A stretch of DNA of 64,000 nucleotides from Watersipora subatra (GCF_963576615.1 NC_088711.1:3534001-3598000), one strand, 5' to 3'; shown: positions 1 to 13,085, counted from the stretch's first letter. Numbers and translations are program-made. The notes: a model not told the origin generated them from the sequence alone.

Positions 1-375
1 TGAGGCTCCTCTATGAGCAAGACTCACTCAGTGCCTTGTTATTGTGTGATGTATTTAGTTCCGCTGCTATAACCAACCACATAGTTAGGCATGTGGTGGA
101 AGATCATCATGGCCAGAGCCGGATGCAGAGCCGACATCGGGAGGTGACCGCTGCCACAACTGGGCCAAGCCCCGACTCAGTAGACGATACGACTGCCGGT
201 AATATTTTCGGTTGGTTAAAGGTCGGCTGCCGAGTGGACAATTTTACCAAAAGGTGGAGCTAGTCAAGTAGCAATAAGTATAAAAGGAGCTACCGATACG
301 ACAATAATCAGAGCACCTGGAAGTTTCATCCTGTACAGTTATTTGTATGTGCTCTACTTTTGACTGTGTTATATA

Positions 376-1262
376 CCGTAAAACCTGTATTCGAATGCCA
401 CCTTTATTTGAAGGCCACCTCTATTTAAACACCACCATAGGAGAAGAGTTGAAAAATAGGGTGCAACCCTTTATTTGAAGGCCACCGTTATTTGAAGGCC
501 ATCTATGTTTGAGCGACACTTTGATATTCATCATGCTAATGAGTAATAAAAGGTACCTAATTAGGCGTATTGTATTAAAAGACAGGTGCAATTTTGATGA
601 ACTTTGAGTTTTGTGGGCCAATATTAAATGCATTGAGATCGAGCCTACTACATTGAGGCCTGGGCATTCAATTAAAACGCTTCTACCACATTAGCTGTGT
701 GTTAAACTTTCTCAAAGCATATAAACCTATCAGCTTTGGCAGACATGTCAAATCGTCTTTAATTGTCAAGTTGTGTAAGTGATGTGGGCTGATCAATGCT
801 CTAGACGGCTCTGAGGATACCAAAATTCATTGTTTCAGGTCAGACCGCCCTATTAAGACTGTACCAAAATGTCTCTAGCAAGCGTGGGCAAATCCTGGCA
901 CTACCAATAAAAATAACAACCAACTATTCGACATTGATAAACAAGTTCTAGAGAACGACGAGAACTGTTGCAATAGCGATGCATCATTTGATTTTCATTG
1001 TTAAACATTTTGTTACTTGCCAGTAATCAACATGTTATTTTTTATTGTATATCTTGTATCATATTTCGTGCCTTATAATTTTATGCTAGTTGTTACTTTT
1101 TTGTTCGCAATTCGTTAAATGAAATTTACATTTTCATAGTTCTGAGAAGCTAATTAAAAAATTGAACGGCACCCTTTTATTGAATGCCACCTCTAATTAA
1201 ACACTATCCTAAAAAAGAGCTGACAAACAGAACGCCATGGCGTTCAAACCAAGGTTTTTCAA
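376..1262. mobile_element. TA-target DNA transposon remnant (non-autonomous) in LTR-like segment
   Basis: The insert starts with CCGTAAAACCTGTATTCGAA after a TA and ends near 1262 with a weak inverted copy (GCGTTCAAACCAAGG) before another TA. LTR-like copies at 33.4 and 51.85 kb lack it, which shows the empty site. Subterminal phrases such as 'atttgaaggccacc' recur at both ends. The termini resemble the elements at 13451, 27423 and 47016. No transposase is visible. The superfamily is not assigned; a TA target fits Tc1/mariner- or ISL2EU-like groups. Confidence 0.6.
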
Positions 1263-4159
1263 TAATTGAGAAACACACATTTATTGCCTTGCGCTCGAGT
1301 GGTTTGTTTTTTGTGAAGCACATGGAAGTAATAAGTCAGTTTTTTTACAATGGTGGCAGTGGTGTGATAGCAGATCCCAACTCTACAGAAAGCAGTACAC
1401 TTCTGGATGCTCTAATCGAGGCTATCCTAGTGATAGTAAGGGGAAAGCTGCTTTAACCGAGCCTATCCTAGTGATAGTGAGGAGAGAACACCGGAAAAAA
1501 CAAGTGCTCTAAAGTGAAAACACCTCCTGATCACGGAGTGTTTTGGCTGCCCAAAGGACAGCTCAAACTCAGAACTCAAACTCAAACCTGAACTCAGAGC
1601 TGCTCTTTTGGCAGGTCTCCCAAAGGGCAGCTCGTCTCCAAGAGTCGGAGAGGTACTTTCATTAGGGTTAGCAACATGGCAAGTCATGGGTTTCTTCATT
1701 AGTCGATTCCAGGAAGTGACAGAGGCAAACATTTAAATGGAAGTCAACAGCCTGCTCCATTTGCGAGGAGCTCTTAGAGAGATGGCAGAAAAATAGGGTC
1801 AAGCTAACTGAATGAAGCTATCTTTGACATGCTGCAAGCTTAGTTTGGCATCTTTTCCAGGCAGGCTCGGTATAAACTGAGTACCTTGAGGAGAGCCACA
1901 GCCATTACCCTCTAAGAACAGCAAGTGACAAACAGCAAGTGAAAGGGCTAACTCGAGTGGTTTACGCAGACTTGCCAGCGCCTTACCGATTAGACTATGT
2001 CAATGAGCTGTTTTACAGCACCCTTAACATAACCTGAAGTGCTGTAAAACAGCTTTTCAAAGCTGACAGCCCACCTGCCACAATGAAGAGACAGAGCAAG
2101 GAGCCAACTAGCAGCCCGCCTGCTCTGCCCAGTAGATGAATCGAAGAGCTTTTAGCCCAGACCGAGTCACGTTCAAAGTGACTAGACTGATTGCTAAAAG
2201 ACAGGCTATTAAGTGACAGCTGCCACTGACGGGAAATAGCGCTCAGTACTGCCAGATTAGGACGAGCTCGAAAACTACCTGAAGAGGAACGAGTGTTTGT
2301 GGAGACTGAGGTCTAGCGCCTGGAGTACGGCGCATGAAAGCATTGTCTTTAGTCACAGCTGATCTTTCTTTTTGACACTGAATGAACAGTTTCCAGGGCC
2401 TCCTTTGGGGAGTAGACTATGGTGGAAGATAGTTGAGGCCAGAGTCGAGCACCAAGCCAACACCGAGGAGGTGACCAAACCACGTTCAGACTGAGCCTCG
2501 ACTCAGCAGGTGATACAATTGCCAGTAATACTTTTGGTCGATCGAAAGTCAACTGCTGAGTTGACTGTGCTACCAGCAAACGGAGCCAATCAAGTGGCGG
2601 TAATTATGAAAAAAGCCACCGAAGCCACGAAGACCAAAGCGCGTAGAAGTCTTATCCTATCCAGTTATTTAATTGTAGGTGCAATACTCTTAACTGTATT
2701 ATATTTTTTGTCTAGGTAAAATAGAAAGTCAATTCATTCAGCTCCTGATTGTCACTAGAAGCATCACAAACTTACTGAGTAAGAAAAGGTTTTACAGGCT
2801 TTTTTAGGGTGCACCGGACTTGCTCGAAGAGAGTGACAGCCATGGCTTCATGGCCGACGGGACAGAGTAGTCATTTTACGTAGTAGTACAGTTGCTGAAA
2901 CGACTCCGTAATGTAAAGATCAAGGAGGTCTCTGTAGTGAGCCACATCAGCGAGGATGTCATTTTGGAAATGCAATTTTTTGTGGTTTACCAATGTGCCA
3001 TAGAATTTCAACAGCCAATGTTTCTCATCAACAGGCAACCATTGACATGTCCAGATAGACATGGGCAACTGTTATTGAACAAAGTGGTGAGAGACATCAT
3101 GGTACCACCTTGGACAGAAATGGCCATTCTATGTTGAATCAGTATCCTGAACTACTGTTTGTTGAGGTTGATAAAGAGCCGCTCAAAAGGGCTCTTTCGC
3201 TAACTACAAGTTTAAACTGGCCTGAGCCAAAAGGAAGTGTAGTCATCTGGTATCTGAACCTCACCGACAAACCTCTGAAGCTCTAAGCCAGCCTAAGGTC
3301 AGCACTGCAGGAAAGCAGGGGGCCACCAGATGGATGAGGAACAGCCTCTTTCCTGTTTAGACTTCACAGCCCAGAATGCAAAGCACAGGAGATATAGGTG
3401 CCAGCCTACCTGGAGGACTTGTTTCAAGCAGCAAGGAAAAACCATGAGAAACCGGGACAAACTGAGTCATTGGACAGACTACGGACGAGCTATCAGGCCA
3501 CATTCAGCACGGGAGAAAAAGATTTGGGTCGGCCCTCCAAAATGGAACGTTTAATTTACATTTGGCTTAAGTAAAAGACTGGACTTATTCATCAGCCCCC
3601 ATCCCACAACCACTGGTTCAAACTAGAAAAGGAGGCTAAGGAAAAATGCCAGGTCCAGGATCTTCTTAGTAAGGGACTCATTGAGCTCACCGAAGGTGCC
3701 TGGAGTTCTACTATGGTGTTTGTCAAAAGACGTTTCTGTGATGACTACCGTTGACTAAAAGATGTCACAGAGCAGGACGCTTAACCCCTTCCAAAAATCA
3801 AGAATAGCCTTGATGTTGTCTCCTGCTGCAAGTTCTCCAGCACATTGGATCAGTGGATCAATGGCTACTAGCAAGTGCCTTCAGATGTCAATGCATAGGA
3901 GAAGTTAGCACTTGCCTTTTGCTCTGTCTTGTGGAAGTAAAAGGTCCTACCATTTGGGCTCTTCTCTACTTCTGCTTCAGCCACTCTTCAGAGGCTGTTG
4001 GAGCAGGTTCTTCATGTCCTTCATTAGCAGATGTTCTACTCTACTTAGATGACATCATAGACATTGCACCAGATTTTGACGCACGCCTGCAGGAGGTGCT
4101 CCAGCGGCTGAGGAGAGCAGGACAAGCTCAAGCCAGCCAAATGCAGACTTTTCCAGTTA

Positions 4160-5013
4160 CAGTAGATGCTCCAATAACGTAAATTACATATAGCGTAAAA
4201 AATACATTTTAAGTCTGTGCTTCCTACTAGGTAAAAGGTTCCATATGACATACAGTTTCAAGTCGAGCAAGTTCTCAAATTCAATTTGAATGTCAATATA
4301 TCTCACCCCAATTGCAAAAAATGGCGTGCGAATAGCGGTATATCATTTATATACACAACTTTTACGACTTTTTCATGATATATCGTCAAATGTGTTGACA
4401 GAACAGAGAATAAGATAGCTGCGCAACTGTTTATAAATACAAAGGTGATCGATTGGTGCAAGTGTTATATCATTGGCCTACCAATCAACGTATGACGAGT
4501 TGGAGTATCATCAAAAGTTCTCTTTTATTTTAAACTTGACCCTTCGCAACAAATAGATGACAAACAGGTAGTATCACTCTTTTTGTAGTATAAATATTTT
4601 GTTGTTATGCTTTATTTCAAATGTATAAAATATTTGTTATCATTTTTACTTTGCAGAATGAGCTTCGCTGTTTAAAAAAAAGTAAGCAAATTGTTGTAAA
4701 TGAATGTCGAAGATGTGCGCTCCCCATCAATTTATTGTAAAAATTATTGCAGTCAAGGTTTATAAAACCCGTGAGAAGGTTAAAAAAAGAGAACAGTTGT
4801 TGATGCAAACCAATAATACTGCAGTTACGATACAGCCCACCAATCAAAAAAGTTAAATCAAGTTTTTCTTTTTGTATGACCAATGGGATGAGTTTGAATA
4901 GATCCTAAATAGACTAGACAAGTTATATGTATTTTACTGCTCTTATAACAAAAAATCCCTTCAACCTAAACATTCTTGAAAAGGAACTACTTATGTTGTG
5001 GGGAGGCTTACTG
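4160..5013. mobile_element. Non-autonomous TA-target transposon (MITE-like) inside the retroelement fossil
   Basis: The element begins CAGTAGATGCTCC after TA (4158-4159) and ends in an inverted counterpart (GGGGAGGCTTACTG) before TA (5014-5015). Leaving it out makes the flanks (TTCCAGTT / ACATACAAGTGC) continuous with the related retroelement near 36.73 kb, so a clean TA-duplicating insertion is likely. It is AT-rich with no recognisable coding sequence. Tc1/mariner-like by target and CAGT terminus. Confidence 0.6.
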
Positions 5014-5760
5014 TACATACAAGTGCTCTACCTGGGTCACGTGTAAGCAAAAAAGGAGTGGCTACTAACCCTGAGAAAGCACAGCCTCTTTGAAAATGGC
5101 GGACTCTAGTGGGCTCAGAGAGCAGCAAGGAGAATGCGTAAGAGATGGTCGATGCGGAGGCGTGTATACTGCTTTAAGTGGTTCCATTACCTGAAAGTAC
5201 GCAGTTGACTGACTTCCAAATTTAAAAAGATCATTTGCCACTCAGTAATGACAGGCACAAGCGCATGGAAAGAAAGGCCAAAAAGAACCCCAGGAACATT
5301 CGCCAGCACCTTCAAAGAATCAGCCAGCTCGGACTGCAAAAGAACCAGCCAAGCCTCTAAAGAGACCAGCCCAGCCTTTGAAGCTTTAGCCAGAAGGGGC
5401 TGTCGTCAGGGACAGGTACCTTCACGGATTCCTAACCCAAATCCTGGGATGTCGACTGGCCAGCTGGTTATTACGCCATTAGCAAGAGAAAAAAGCCCGG
5501 CAACTGATGGCTGATAGTCAGCATTGAAATGAGGTAGCAAACGTGATGACCGATATTCTGCATCAACGGTGACAGACGTTTTCAGACAGGCAGGTGGTAC
5601 AAAGGGGGTTGTAATACCTAAAACAAAAAGCTTCACTGCCGCTGCTCTGGGCCTAGGTCATCACTCCTACGGAGTGTTATTTAAAGACTCCTTTGGCCTC
5701 TAATGAGGAGAGTGTAACAGAGGGCCAGGCCCAGGACTGAGCAGGTACTATATGACACAT

Positions 5761-5944
5761 TTTTACACTTGTTATCAAATCAAACGTGCAAAATGATCAG
5801 CTACACACCGTAATACAGTTATTGAACTAGTTTACATTTTTTAAATTATCCACAAAAATATGGATCTTTCCAAGCCTAACTTGTTAAGCTGCCTTAGTTT
5901 TGACAGACTGAGAATTTTAAATGATGTTTGTACTTCTCATGAGG
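5761..5944. other. Lead-in sequence before 26-bp array A
   Basis: AT-rich unique sequence. The stretch from about 5815 to 5945 closely matches 40070-40205, the lead-in of array C, so it belongs to the duplicated unit. No gene is seen. Confidence 0.5.
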
Positions 5945-7634
5945 GATATCTCCTGCAGATATCTTCTTTGCACATATCCTATAGCTATATCTTCGATACA
6001 TATCTTACAGCTATCTCATTCATACATCTCGAGAAAGCTTTCTCATTTGTACATGTTCTAGAGATATCTCCTTTGGTACATCTCCTACAGCTATCTCCTC
6101 TGTACATCTCCTACAGCTATCTCCCCTGTACATCTCTTGCAGCTATCTCTTTTGTACATCTCCAGCAGCTATTTTCTTTGGCACGTGCCCACAGGTATCT
6201 CTTTTACACATTTTTTGCCGCTATCTCCATTGCACAACTCATATAGTTACCTTATTTGTACATCTCCTACAGATGTCACCTTTGTACATTTCATACAGCT
6301 ATCTCTTTTGTACATCTCCTACAGCCATCTCCTTTGTACATATCATACAGTTATATCCTTTGTACATCTCATACAGCTATCTCCTTTTGTACATTTCTTA
6401 CAGCTATCTCCTTTGTACATCTCATACAGCTATCTCCTTTGTACATCTCATACAGCTATCTCCTTTGTACATCTCATACAGCTATCTCCTTTGTACATTT
6501 CCTACAGATATCTCCTTTGTAAACCTCATACAGCTATCTTCTTTGTACATCTCCTTCAGCTATCTCCCTTGTACCTCTCATACAACTTTCTCCTTTGTAC
6601 ATCTCCTACAACTATCTCCTTTGTACATCTCCTACAGCTATATCCTTTGTACATCTCCTACAGCAATCTCATTTGTACATATCATACAGTTATCTCCTTT
6701 GTACATCTCATACAGCGATCTCCTTTTGTACATTTCCTACAGCTATCTCCTTTGTACATCTCATACAGCTATCTTCTTTGTACATCTCCTTCAGCTATCT
6801 CCCTTGTACATCTCATACAACTTTCTCCTTTGTACATCTTCTACAACTATCTCCTTTGTACATCTCCTACAGCTATCTCCTTTGTACATCTCCTACAGCA
6901 ATCTCCTTTGTACATATTATACAGTTATCTCCTTTGTACATCTCATACAGCAATCTCCTTTGTACATATCATACAGCTATCTCCTTTGTACATCTCATAC
7001 AGCTATCTCCTTTGTACATATCCCACAGCTATCTATTTTGTACATCTCCTACAGATATCTCCTTTGTACATCTCATACAGCTATCTCCTTTGTACATCTC
7101 ATACAGCTATCTCCTTTGTACATATCCTACAGCAATCTCCTTTATACATCTCCTACAGCTATCTCCTTTGTACATATCCTACAGCTATCTCTTTTGTACA
7201 TCTCCTACAGATATCTCCTTTGTACATCTCATACAGCTATCTCCTTTGTACATCTCATACAGCTATCTCCTTTGTACATCTCCTACAGCTATCTCCTTTG
7301 TACATATCATACAGTTATCTCCTTTGTACATCTCATACAGCTATCTCCTTTTGTACATTTCCTACAGCTATCTCCTTTGTACATCCCCTACAGCTATCTC
7401 CTTTGTACATCTTATACAGCTATCTCCTTTGTACATCTCATACAGCTATATCCTTTGTACATCTCCTACAGCTATATCCTTTTGTACATTTCCTACAGCT
7501 ATCTCCTTTGTACATCTCATACAGCTATCTCCTTTGTATATCTCCTACAGCTATCTCCTTTGTACATCTCCTACAGCTATATCCTTTGTACATCTCCTAC
7601 ATATATCTCCTTTTGTACATTCCCTACAGCTATT
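5945..7634 (+). repeat. 26-bp minisatellite array A (about 65 units)
   Basis: The unit is two related 13-mers, ctcctacagctat followed by ctcctttgtacat, with frequent ctcatacag variants. Early units are degenerate and later ones homogeneous. The unit length is not a multiple of three and no frame has a stop, so all three forward frames stay open for hundreds of codons. These frames encode repeating YISYSYLLCTS-like peptides and show no sign of being genes. Each unit carries CTATCT, a GATA-factor hexamer on the minus strand. Confidence 0.95.
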
Positions 7635-9669
7635 CATATGTTCCTTACAAATATTGCTTGTAGTAAACCAAGACTGAGATAAACACAATTTGCAGTTGAT
7701 AAAATAAAGTGAAAGATTATACCTTCATTTAGTTAGTTTGAGACGGTTATTTCTAGAAAGCTTGGGTCACTCATAGGCCATTCAAAGATGTTCATATCAG
7801 ATATAGAAATCCAGGTACATGCCAGCATTACATTGCAATGCAGAGGTATAATAGGAGTTCGCCCACGGTCTCAATTTATTATAGGCTATAAATATTGCTA
7901 ACATAATATCACGAAAATGATGAAGGATTTTGCTTGGTGATGATCGTGCTTTTGCCCCACAAACATGGTGCTCTAAACAGGCAAACAACAAGCTACCATT
8001 CAAGCGGTGAATAAGCTACCTTGGTTAATCACAATCTCTACAGAGATATCTATAAAGGCGAACAGTCATTTGAACTGTGCATAATGTAACCTCTTTTGGC
8101 CTCACTGGCGTTTGTGTAATAATTCTACTAATGAGCATATGGAAAATTTTCCTTTACATTTTGTCTTTGCTGAACTGTTATCAGTTGTGTCACTTCCTGC
8201 CCGCCGTGTTTATTCTAGCCTTGTTTTCAACATCGTAACTTCAAGGACTGTCGTCATACGTGTGAATATGTGAATATGATCCGAAGAGTGAGTACTGGTA
8301 TGTACTGTCATTCTTCTATAATGCCCCAGAGTACACAAGCACATTTCAACCAAGAAGCAGAAAGGAAAACCTGCTGCTCTTTCGAAAGCCTTGAAGATGT
8401 GATAGCAAAGAGTTTTATTGATTCTGAAAAACTCATTACAAAACTAACAACTTATTTTCCCTTCAGATTAACGTCCTTGTGAACTAATTTTCAACCAATC
8501 AAAGCACATACATGTTTATATGAGCTGTTATTGGGTTGTTACATAGCTGACTGTCAAATAAACTAGAGGAAACAGGTTTATGTTTCGATCATTTATCAGA
8601 TTTTAGTCATTTTATCTTAAATGTTTGTATCCATCTAAGAGTAGAATAAAACGGTTCTTGCGGAAAACTTGGCAACAAATTATTACAACCAATGACCAAC
8701 CGTTTGAGTACAAATTAGTCGATTTGAGACTACAAATATTTATTGGATGTTGAGAAACTCGTCTCTTAAGGTGGTTATAAGTCAGACTTAAATATACAAG
8801 TGCTATAGATTTGATTATTGCAAAGCAAGTTATTCGTTATTACTTAATTTTTTTAAGTACTAAAAAAACTGCTTGTATTTTAAAAAGTTGTGTTTTCTGC
8901 AATAATTTCTTTGATAGCATTTTGAGCAATTAACATTGTAACAGAACTGAGATATTTATTTATCTGTACGTATAACTTTTTATAGGCATCAGTAAATCAT
9001 ACATAAATGTTTTGAACAAACTCTGGAAATTTCTTGAATACATAATCTAAGTACAATGTCCTATTACATAAGTTATATAAATGAAAACCTGTATTTCCAG
9101 ATTTTCATAAAATCTAAAAATTTTCTTAAATCTTTAAACACACTGTCCTATTACAAAGGTTATATAAAGCAGTGATTATCATAGATATAGTAAACCCTAG
9201 ATATGCGAATAAGCAAAACAAGTGAGGCCTATAATTAGCATGACGCAACGTCATGCTAATTATAGGAATGATGACATTCCACCACGCCGCAACGTCATGG
9301 TGATGTGCAAAGCGAATCAGCTGATCTATTAACTCCTATTGACTTAGCACTAAAAACTGCTCAATTTTTCCATAGTTTGTGCATCTGAGACTGCATATTT
9401 TATTGAAAATATGTAAAACTTATAAGCAGTAATACTTCAACTTACGAGTGCCCTAACGTAGGCTAATCTAACGAGTGCCAATCTAGGGTTTAATATATCT
9501 ATGGTGAGAATAGTTAATTCTGACACTGGGGTAGCATTTTATAAGGATTATACAGTTGTTTACTACAAAAAGACAAGCCGTCAACTAGGTAATATTCACT
9601 AGAAGGAACTGATCACCATTGTCCCTGATGCTGTACAGCCATTCCTTCGTTGTGCAACAACTTGGCAAA
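7635..9669. other. 5' flank of dispanin copy 1 (no gene seen)
   Basis: Non-coding flank conserved in order and sequence in the other three units (from about 25426, 45415 and 57571). Short open frames here, such as one near 8270, are not kept in frame between copies. A CCAAT-like motif (near 8490) and a TATA-like TGTCAAATAAACTAG segment occur about 1.2 kb before the start codon and could mark a distal alternative promoter. The copy-1 flank also holds a private MITE (9180-9503). Confidence 0.6.
9180..9503. mobile_element. MITE-like insertion private to copy 1
   Basis: The ends are inverted repeats: CATAGATATAGTAAACCCTA at the left and the complement of CATAGATATATTAAACCCTA at the right. Units 2-4 run straight from the 'tataaagc' region to 'gaatagttaat' without it. 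A perfect 18-bp hairpin (9228-9245 with 9249-9266, loop CAA) lies inside. No coding sequence. The family is not recognised. Confidence 0.6.
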
Positions 9670-9708
9670 TATATATAACTCTTGACTTCTTCACTGCAGT
9701 CATTCTTG
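9670..9708 (+). promoter_or_regulatory. Predicted core promoter, dispanin copy 1
   Basis: TATATATAA at 9670-9678 lies 32 bp before the A of an initiator-like TCATTCT (9700-9706). The same pair with 30-32 bp spacing precedes all four genes. This predicts a 5' UTR of about 47 nt. Confidence 0.55.
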
Positions 9709-9748
9709 CTCCAAATTTCCATAAAGACACTAGATAATAGTTCTAAGA

Positions 9749-12210
9749 ATGGCTCAAACAGGTGAGAAAGCATGTCAGTCTAAATATCAAGACTCATTTG
9801 CTTCTCTCTTTCTATTTGTAGGCCTAATTAGAGACATAGCAATTCTTACCTTCTTTGGTCTGTTAGAGTTTATATATTCTAGCATGTTCTCCTTCATTGT
9901 TGTATTCTTCCAGATTCTTATTATAACCCAATGGAAAAGTGTTTACCAGTTGATTCAAAAAGTGCTGGCGCCGATGAACAAGGTTATCCAACACAGTTGA
10001 GCCCCCTCGGATATTCAGAGTTTTCAGCAGCTGAGGGATATCCACAACAACCTGTAGCACCAGGATATCCACAACAACCTGTAGCACCAGGATATTCACA
10101 ACAACATGTAGCACCGGGATATCCACCACAGTCCGTAGCATCAGCCTATCCCACCGACCAGGTGTTATATACTCCACTGAGAAATCCTCCTAATGACTAT
10201 CTAGCTCTGTCCATCTTCACGACAATCTTCTGCTGTCTCTGGATTGGCATCGCAGCAATACGCAAATCAAGTCAAGTGAGAGAAGCAATACGAATGGGTA
10301 AATGTGTGATCTTGCAATACAATGGTTGTCATAACTCACATTGAGTTTTACCAGCTCATAGTTATTCTTACCAACTCATACCTACTCTTATCAACTCATA
10401 CCTACTTTTATCAACCCATACCTACTCTTATCTACTCATACCTACTCTTATTAACTCAGACCTACTCTTATCAACTCATACCTGCTTTTACCAATTCATA
10501 CCTACTCTTACCAACTCATACCTACTTTTATCAACTCATACCTACTTCTATCAACTTATACCTACTCTTATCAGCTCATACCTACTCTTATCTACTCATA
10601 CCCACTCTTATCAACTCATACCCACTCTTATCAACTCATACCTACACTTATCAATTCATACCTACTCTTATCAACTCATACCCACTCTTATCAACTCATA
10701 CCAACACTTATCTATTCGTACCCACTCTTATCAACTCATACCCACTCTTATCAACTCATACCTACACTTATCAATTCATACCTACTCTTACCAACTCATA
10801 CCTACTCTTATCAACTCATACCTACTCTTATTAACTCATACCCACTCTTATCAGCTCATACCCACTCTTATCAACTCATACCTATTTTTATCAACTCATA
10901 CCTACTCTTATCAACTCATACCCACTCTTATCAGCTCATACCTACTCTTATCAACTCATACCCACTCTTCTTAACTCATACCTACACTTATCAATTCATA
11001 CCTACTCTTACCAACTCATACCTACTTTTATCAACTCATATCCACTCTTATCAACTCATACCCACTCTTATCAACTCATACCTACACTTATCAATTCATA
11101 CCTACTCTTATCAACTCATACCCACTCTTATCAACTCATACCTACACTTATCTACTCGAACCCACTCTTATCAACTCATACCCACTCTTATCAACTCATA
11201 CCTACACTTATCAATTCATACCTACTTTTATCAACTCATACCCACTCTTATCAACTCATACCTACACTTATCAATTCATACCTACTCTTACCAACTCATA
11301 CCTACTCTTATCAACTCATACATACTCTTATCAACTCATACCTACTCTTATCAACTCATACCTACTCTTATCAGCTCATACCTACTCTTATCAACTCATA
11401 CCCACTCTTATCAACTCATACCTACACTTATCAATTCATACCTACTCTTACCAACTCATACCTACTTTTATTAACTCATACTCACTCTTATCAACTCATA
11501 CCTACTCTTATCAACTCATACCTACACTTATCTACCTGTACCCACTCTTATCAACTCATACCCACTCTTATCAACTCATACCTACACTTATCAATTCATA
11601 CCTACTCTTACCAACTCATACCTACTCTTATCAACTCATACATACTTTTACCAACTCATACCTACTCCTATCAATTCATACCTACTCTTATCAACTTATA
11701 CCTATTCTTATCTACTCATACCTATTCTTATCTACTCATACCTACTCTTATCAATTCATATCTACTGTTATCAACTCATACCTACTCTTATCAACTTATA
11801 CCTACTTTTATCAACTCATATATACTCTTACCAAATTATACCTAATCTTATCTATTCAAACCTACAAGCACAACAGCCCCTAATCACCTTTTTCTGTTAT
11901 ATCAGGAATATTTGTACACCAGTCAGTGACTCTTCGCTGTCTCTAATCTTGAGGCTATTAATTGACTCGCTGGTGACAGCAAAGAAGACTGAAGTTGTTA
12001 GCTGTGATTCCAGTATGTTTCTGGCCTGACTCCATTATTTGGTATACAAAATTCAAATACTGCTTTGCATTTGTTGCAGGAGACAGAATTGGTGCAGACT
12101 TAGCTTCCGACAGTGCGAAGAGCTTCAATATTGTGGGAATCATTTTAGGCATTATCATCATTGCAGGTCTGAGTGTATACTACTACTTCAAATTTTCTTC
12201 TGGATTTTAG
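9749..12210 (+). CDS. CD225/dispanin family protein, copy 1 (IFITM-like), 3 exons
   Basis: Coding exons are 9749-9761, 9914-10297 and 12080-12210, giving 175 residues. The splice sites are CAG|gtgaga, ttcttccag|ATT, ATGG|gtaaat and ttgcag|GAGAC; both introns are phase 1. The start follows the predicted promoter and gives MAQTDSYYNPMEK. Residues about 50-86 hold four nonapeptides of the GYPQQPVAP type. CD225 follows: an amphipathic/hydrophobic segment from about 100 with a Cys pair (111-112, the likely S-palmitoylation site as in IFITM proteins), a basic KSSQVREAIRMGD loop, the A..S.SAK..NI motif, and a C-terminal helix (about 150-169) with GIILG matching the IFITM GxxxG motif. Members of this family sit in plasma or endosomal membranes, and IFITMs block virus-cell fusion. 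A role here in antiviral defence or membrane trafficking is inferred. The final residue is Phe, one longer than copies 2-4. Confidence 0.9.
10341..11862 (+). repeat. 20-bp minisatellite in intron 2 of dispanin copy 1 (about 75 units)
   Basis: The unit is actcttatcaactcatacct. It starts about 45 bp after the exon-2 donor and ends about 220 bp before exon 3. Register is kept across about 1.5 kb almost without indels, and the variation is substitutions (cctact/cccact/cctaca, caactc/caattc). The open forward frame near the 5' end is a by-product. Most units contain TTATCA, the reverse complement of TGATAA. Confidence 0.95.
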
Positions 12211-13085
12211 TGATTTTAGTCAAACTAACGTGACTGTTAGCTTTATACATTTTCCTTCAAAGCAGTTTGTTTTTTAGTTTTTTTAGTTTACCCAGTATTG
12301 TCTTTGTAATCTTGCTCAAATCAATAAACACTGAGGATAACTGGTTGGTTTTTCTAAGCTGATGTTTCATCTTTCTTGTTTTATATATTTATTCCTTTTT
12401 CACATTTTTACAAATTGTTTAAAGTGCATTTTTTTAAATATCCAACCAATGCTCAACTTTTTTCTGTTGCTCTTTGCATAATCATATATTTACTAGTTAT
12501 AACAGCTAATAGTTCTTTGAATGGGCTCAGAAGTACTTATGCATCAATCGGTGTCAAACGTATCAATTGGCGTCAATGTATCAAATGTATTAATCGGCAT
12601 CACTGTATCAAGGTCAAGTATCTGGATAGTTATTGTTTGATACTTTCTTAAATAAATCTAAAACGCAAGATACTTTCTACAGTTCTGCTGTTGTTCATAG
12701 TATAGTATATCAACCTACTGGACTAACAGATAAATGTAGCTGTAACTTTTCATCATTTACATCTAATGAATTCTGATACAGTTGCTTTGAGCAATATAAG
12801 TGATAAATTTAGTCAGCAGTTTTCTTGTTTTAGTCAGAACCTCAATAATACATGCCACACTTTTAATTTACAATGATAAAGATTATTACAGCCGATCATG
12901 GGCTAGAAATGCAGTTCCATTTACTATCACAATGAAATGACATTTATACAAATCCTTGAAGTCTAGCAAATACGGTAAATAGATAGATGGTTATTTCTTG
13001 TTTACATTTTTAGTGTTAAAAAACCTTTAAACCAGCAGCACAAAAGATCTGGACAGGTAAATAGATCAGATCTTGAGTGTTGAAT
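12211..13085. other. 3' UTR and 3' flank of dispanin copy 1
   Basis: Conserved with the other units. A canonical AATAAA lies 113 nt after the stop (12323-12328) and another at 12651-12656. The distal signal is conserved in all copies, while the proximal one is AATGAA in copies 2 and 3. The flank from about 12780 is shared up to the retroelement junction at 13086. No coding gene is seen. Confidence 0.6.

Larger units (their letters stand above)
1..5760 (+). mobile_element. Ty3/gypsy LTR retroelement fossil, unit 0 (cut by window edge)
   Basis: This is a decayed Ty3/gypsy-type element. An LTR-like stretch (1-375, resuming near 1263) matches those at 13086, 33066 and 51510. A primer-binding-like region lies near 1350, gag-like sequence at about 1500-2300, and a second LTR-like stretch at about 2410-2720. 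Protease-like sequence follows near 2735, then reverse transcriptase to 4159, including a YLDD-type motif near 4045. Two DNA transposons are inserted in it (376-1262 and 4160-5013). It is broken many times over and cannot be active. Its divergence from the fossils at 33 and 51 kb suggests an old insertion. Because it occupies the same place after a dispanin unit, it was probably copied with the unit and implies another gene copy to the left. Confidence 0.75.

Noticed and set aside
6137-7682. Forward open frames of 360-508 codons in array A (repeating SYLLCTS / ISFVHLL peptides)
   Set aside because: All three forward frames are open at once because the 26-bp unit has no stop in any frame. Frame slips between units cost nothing, and there are no splice sites or flanking coding sequence.
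8340-8375. Interferon-response-like GAAAGGAAAA motif in the 5' flank
   Set aside because: Spacing does not fit the GAAANNGAAA rule, and the site is about 1.4 kb from the predicted start. The resemblance is too weak to call.
8270-8482. Possible small gene in the conserved 5' flank (MYCHSSIMPQS region)
   Set aside because: The four copies use different frames and end at different places; no known domain.
10341-11862. CRISPR-like array
   Set aside because: Units are contiguous with no unique spacers, in a eukaryotic intron; this is a minisatellite.
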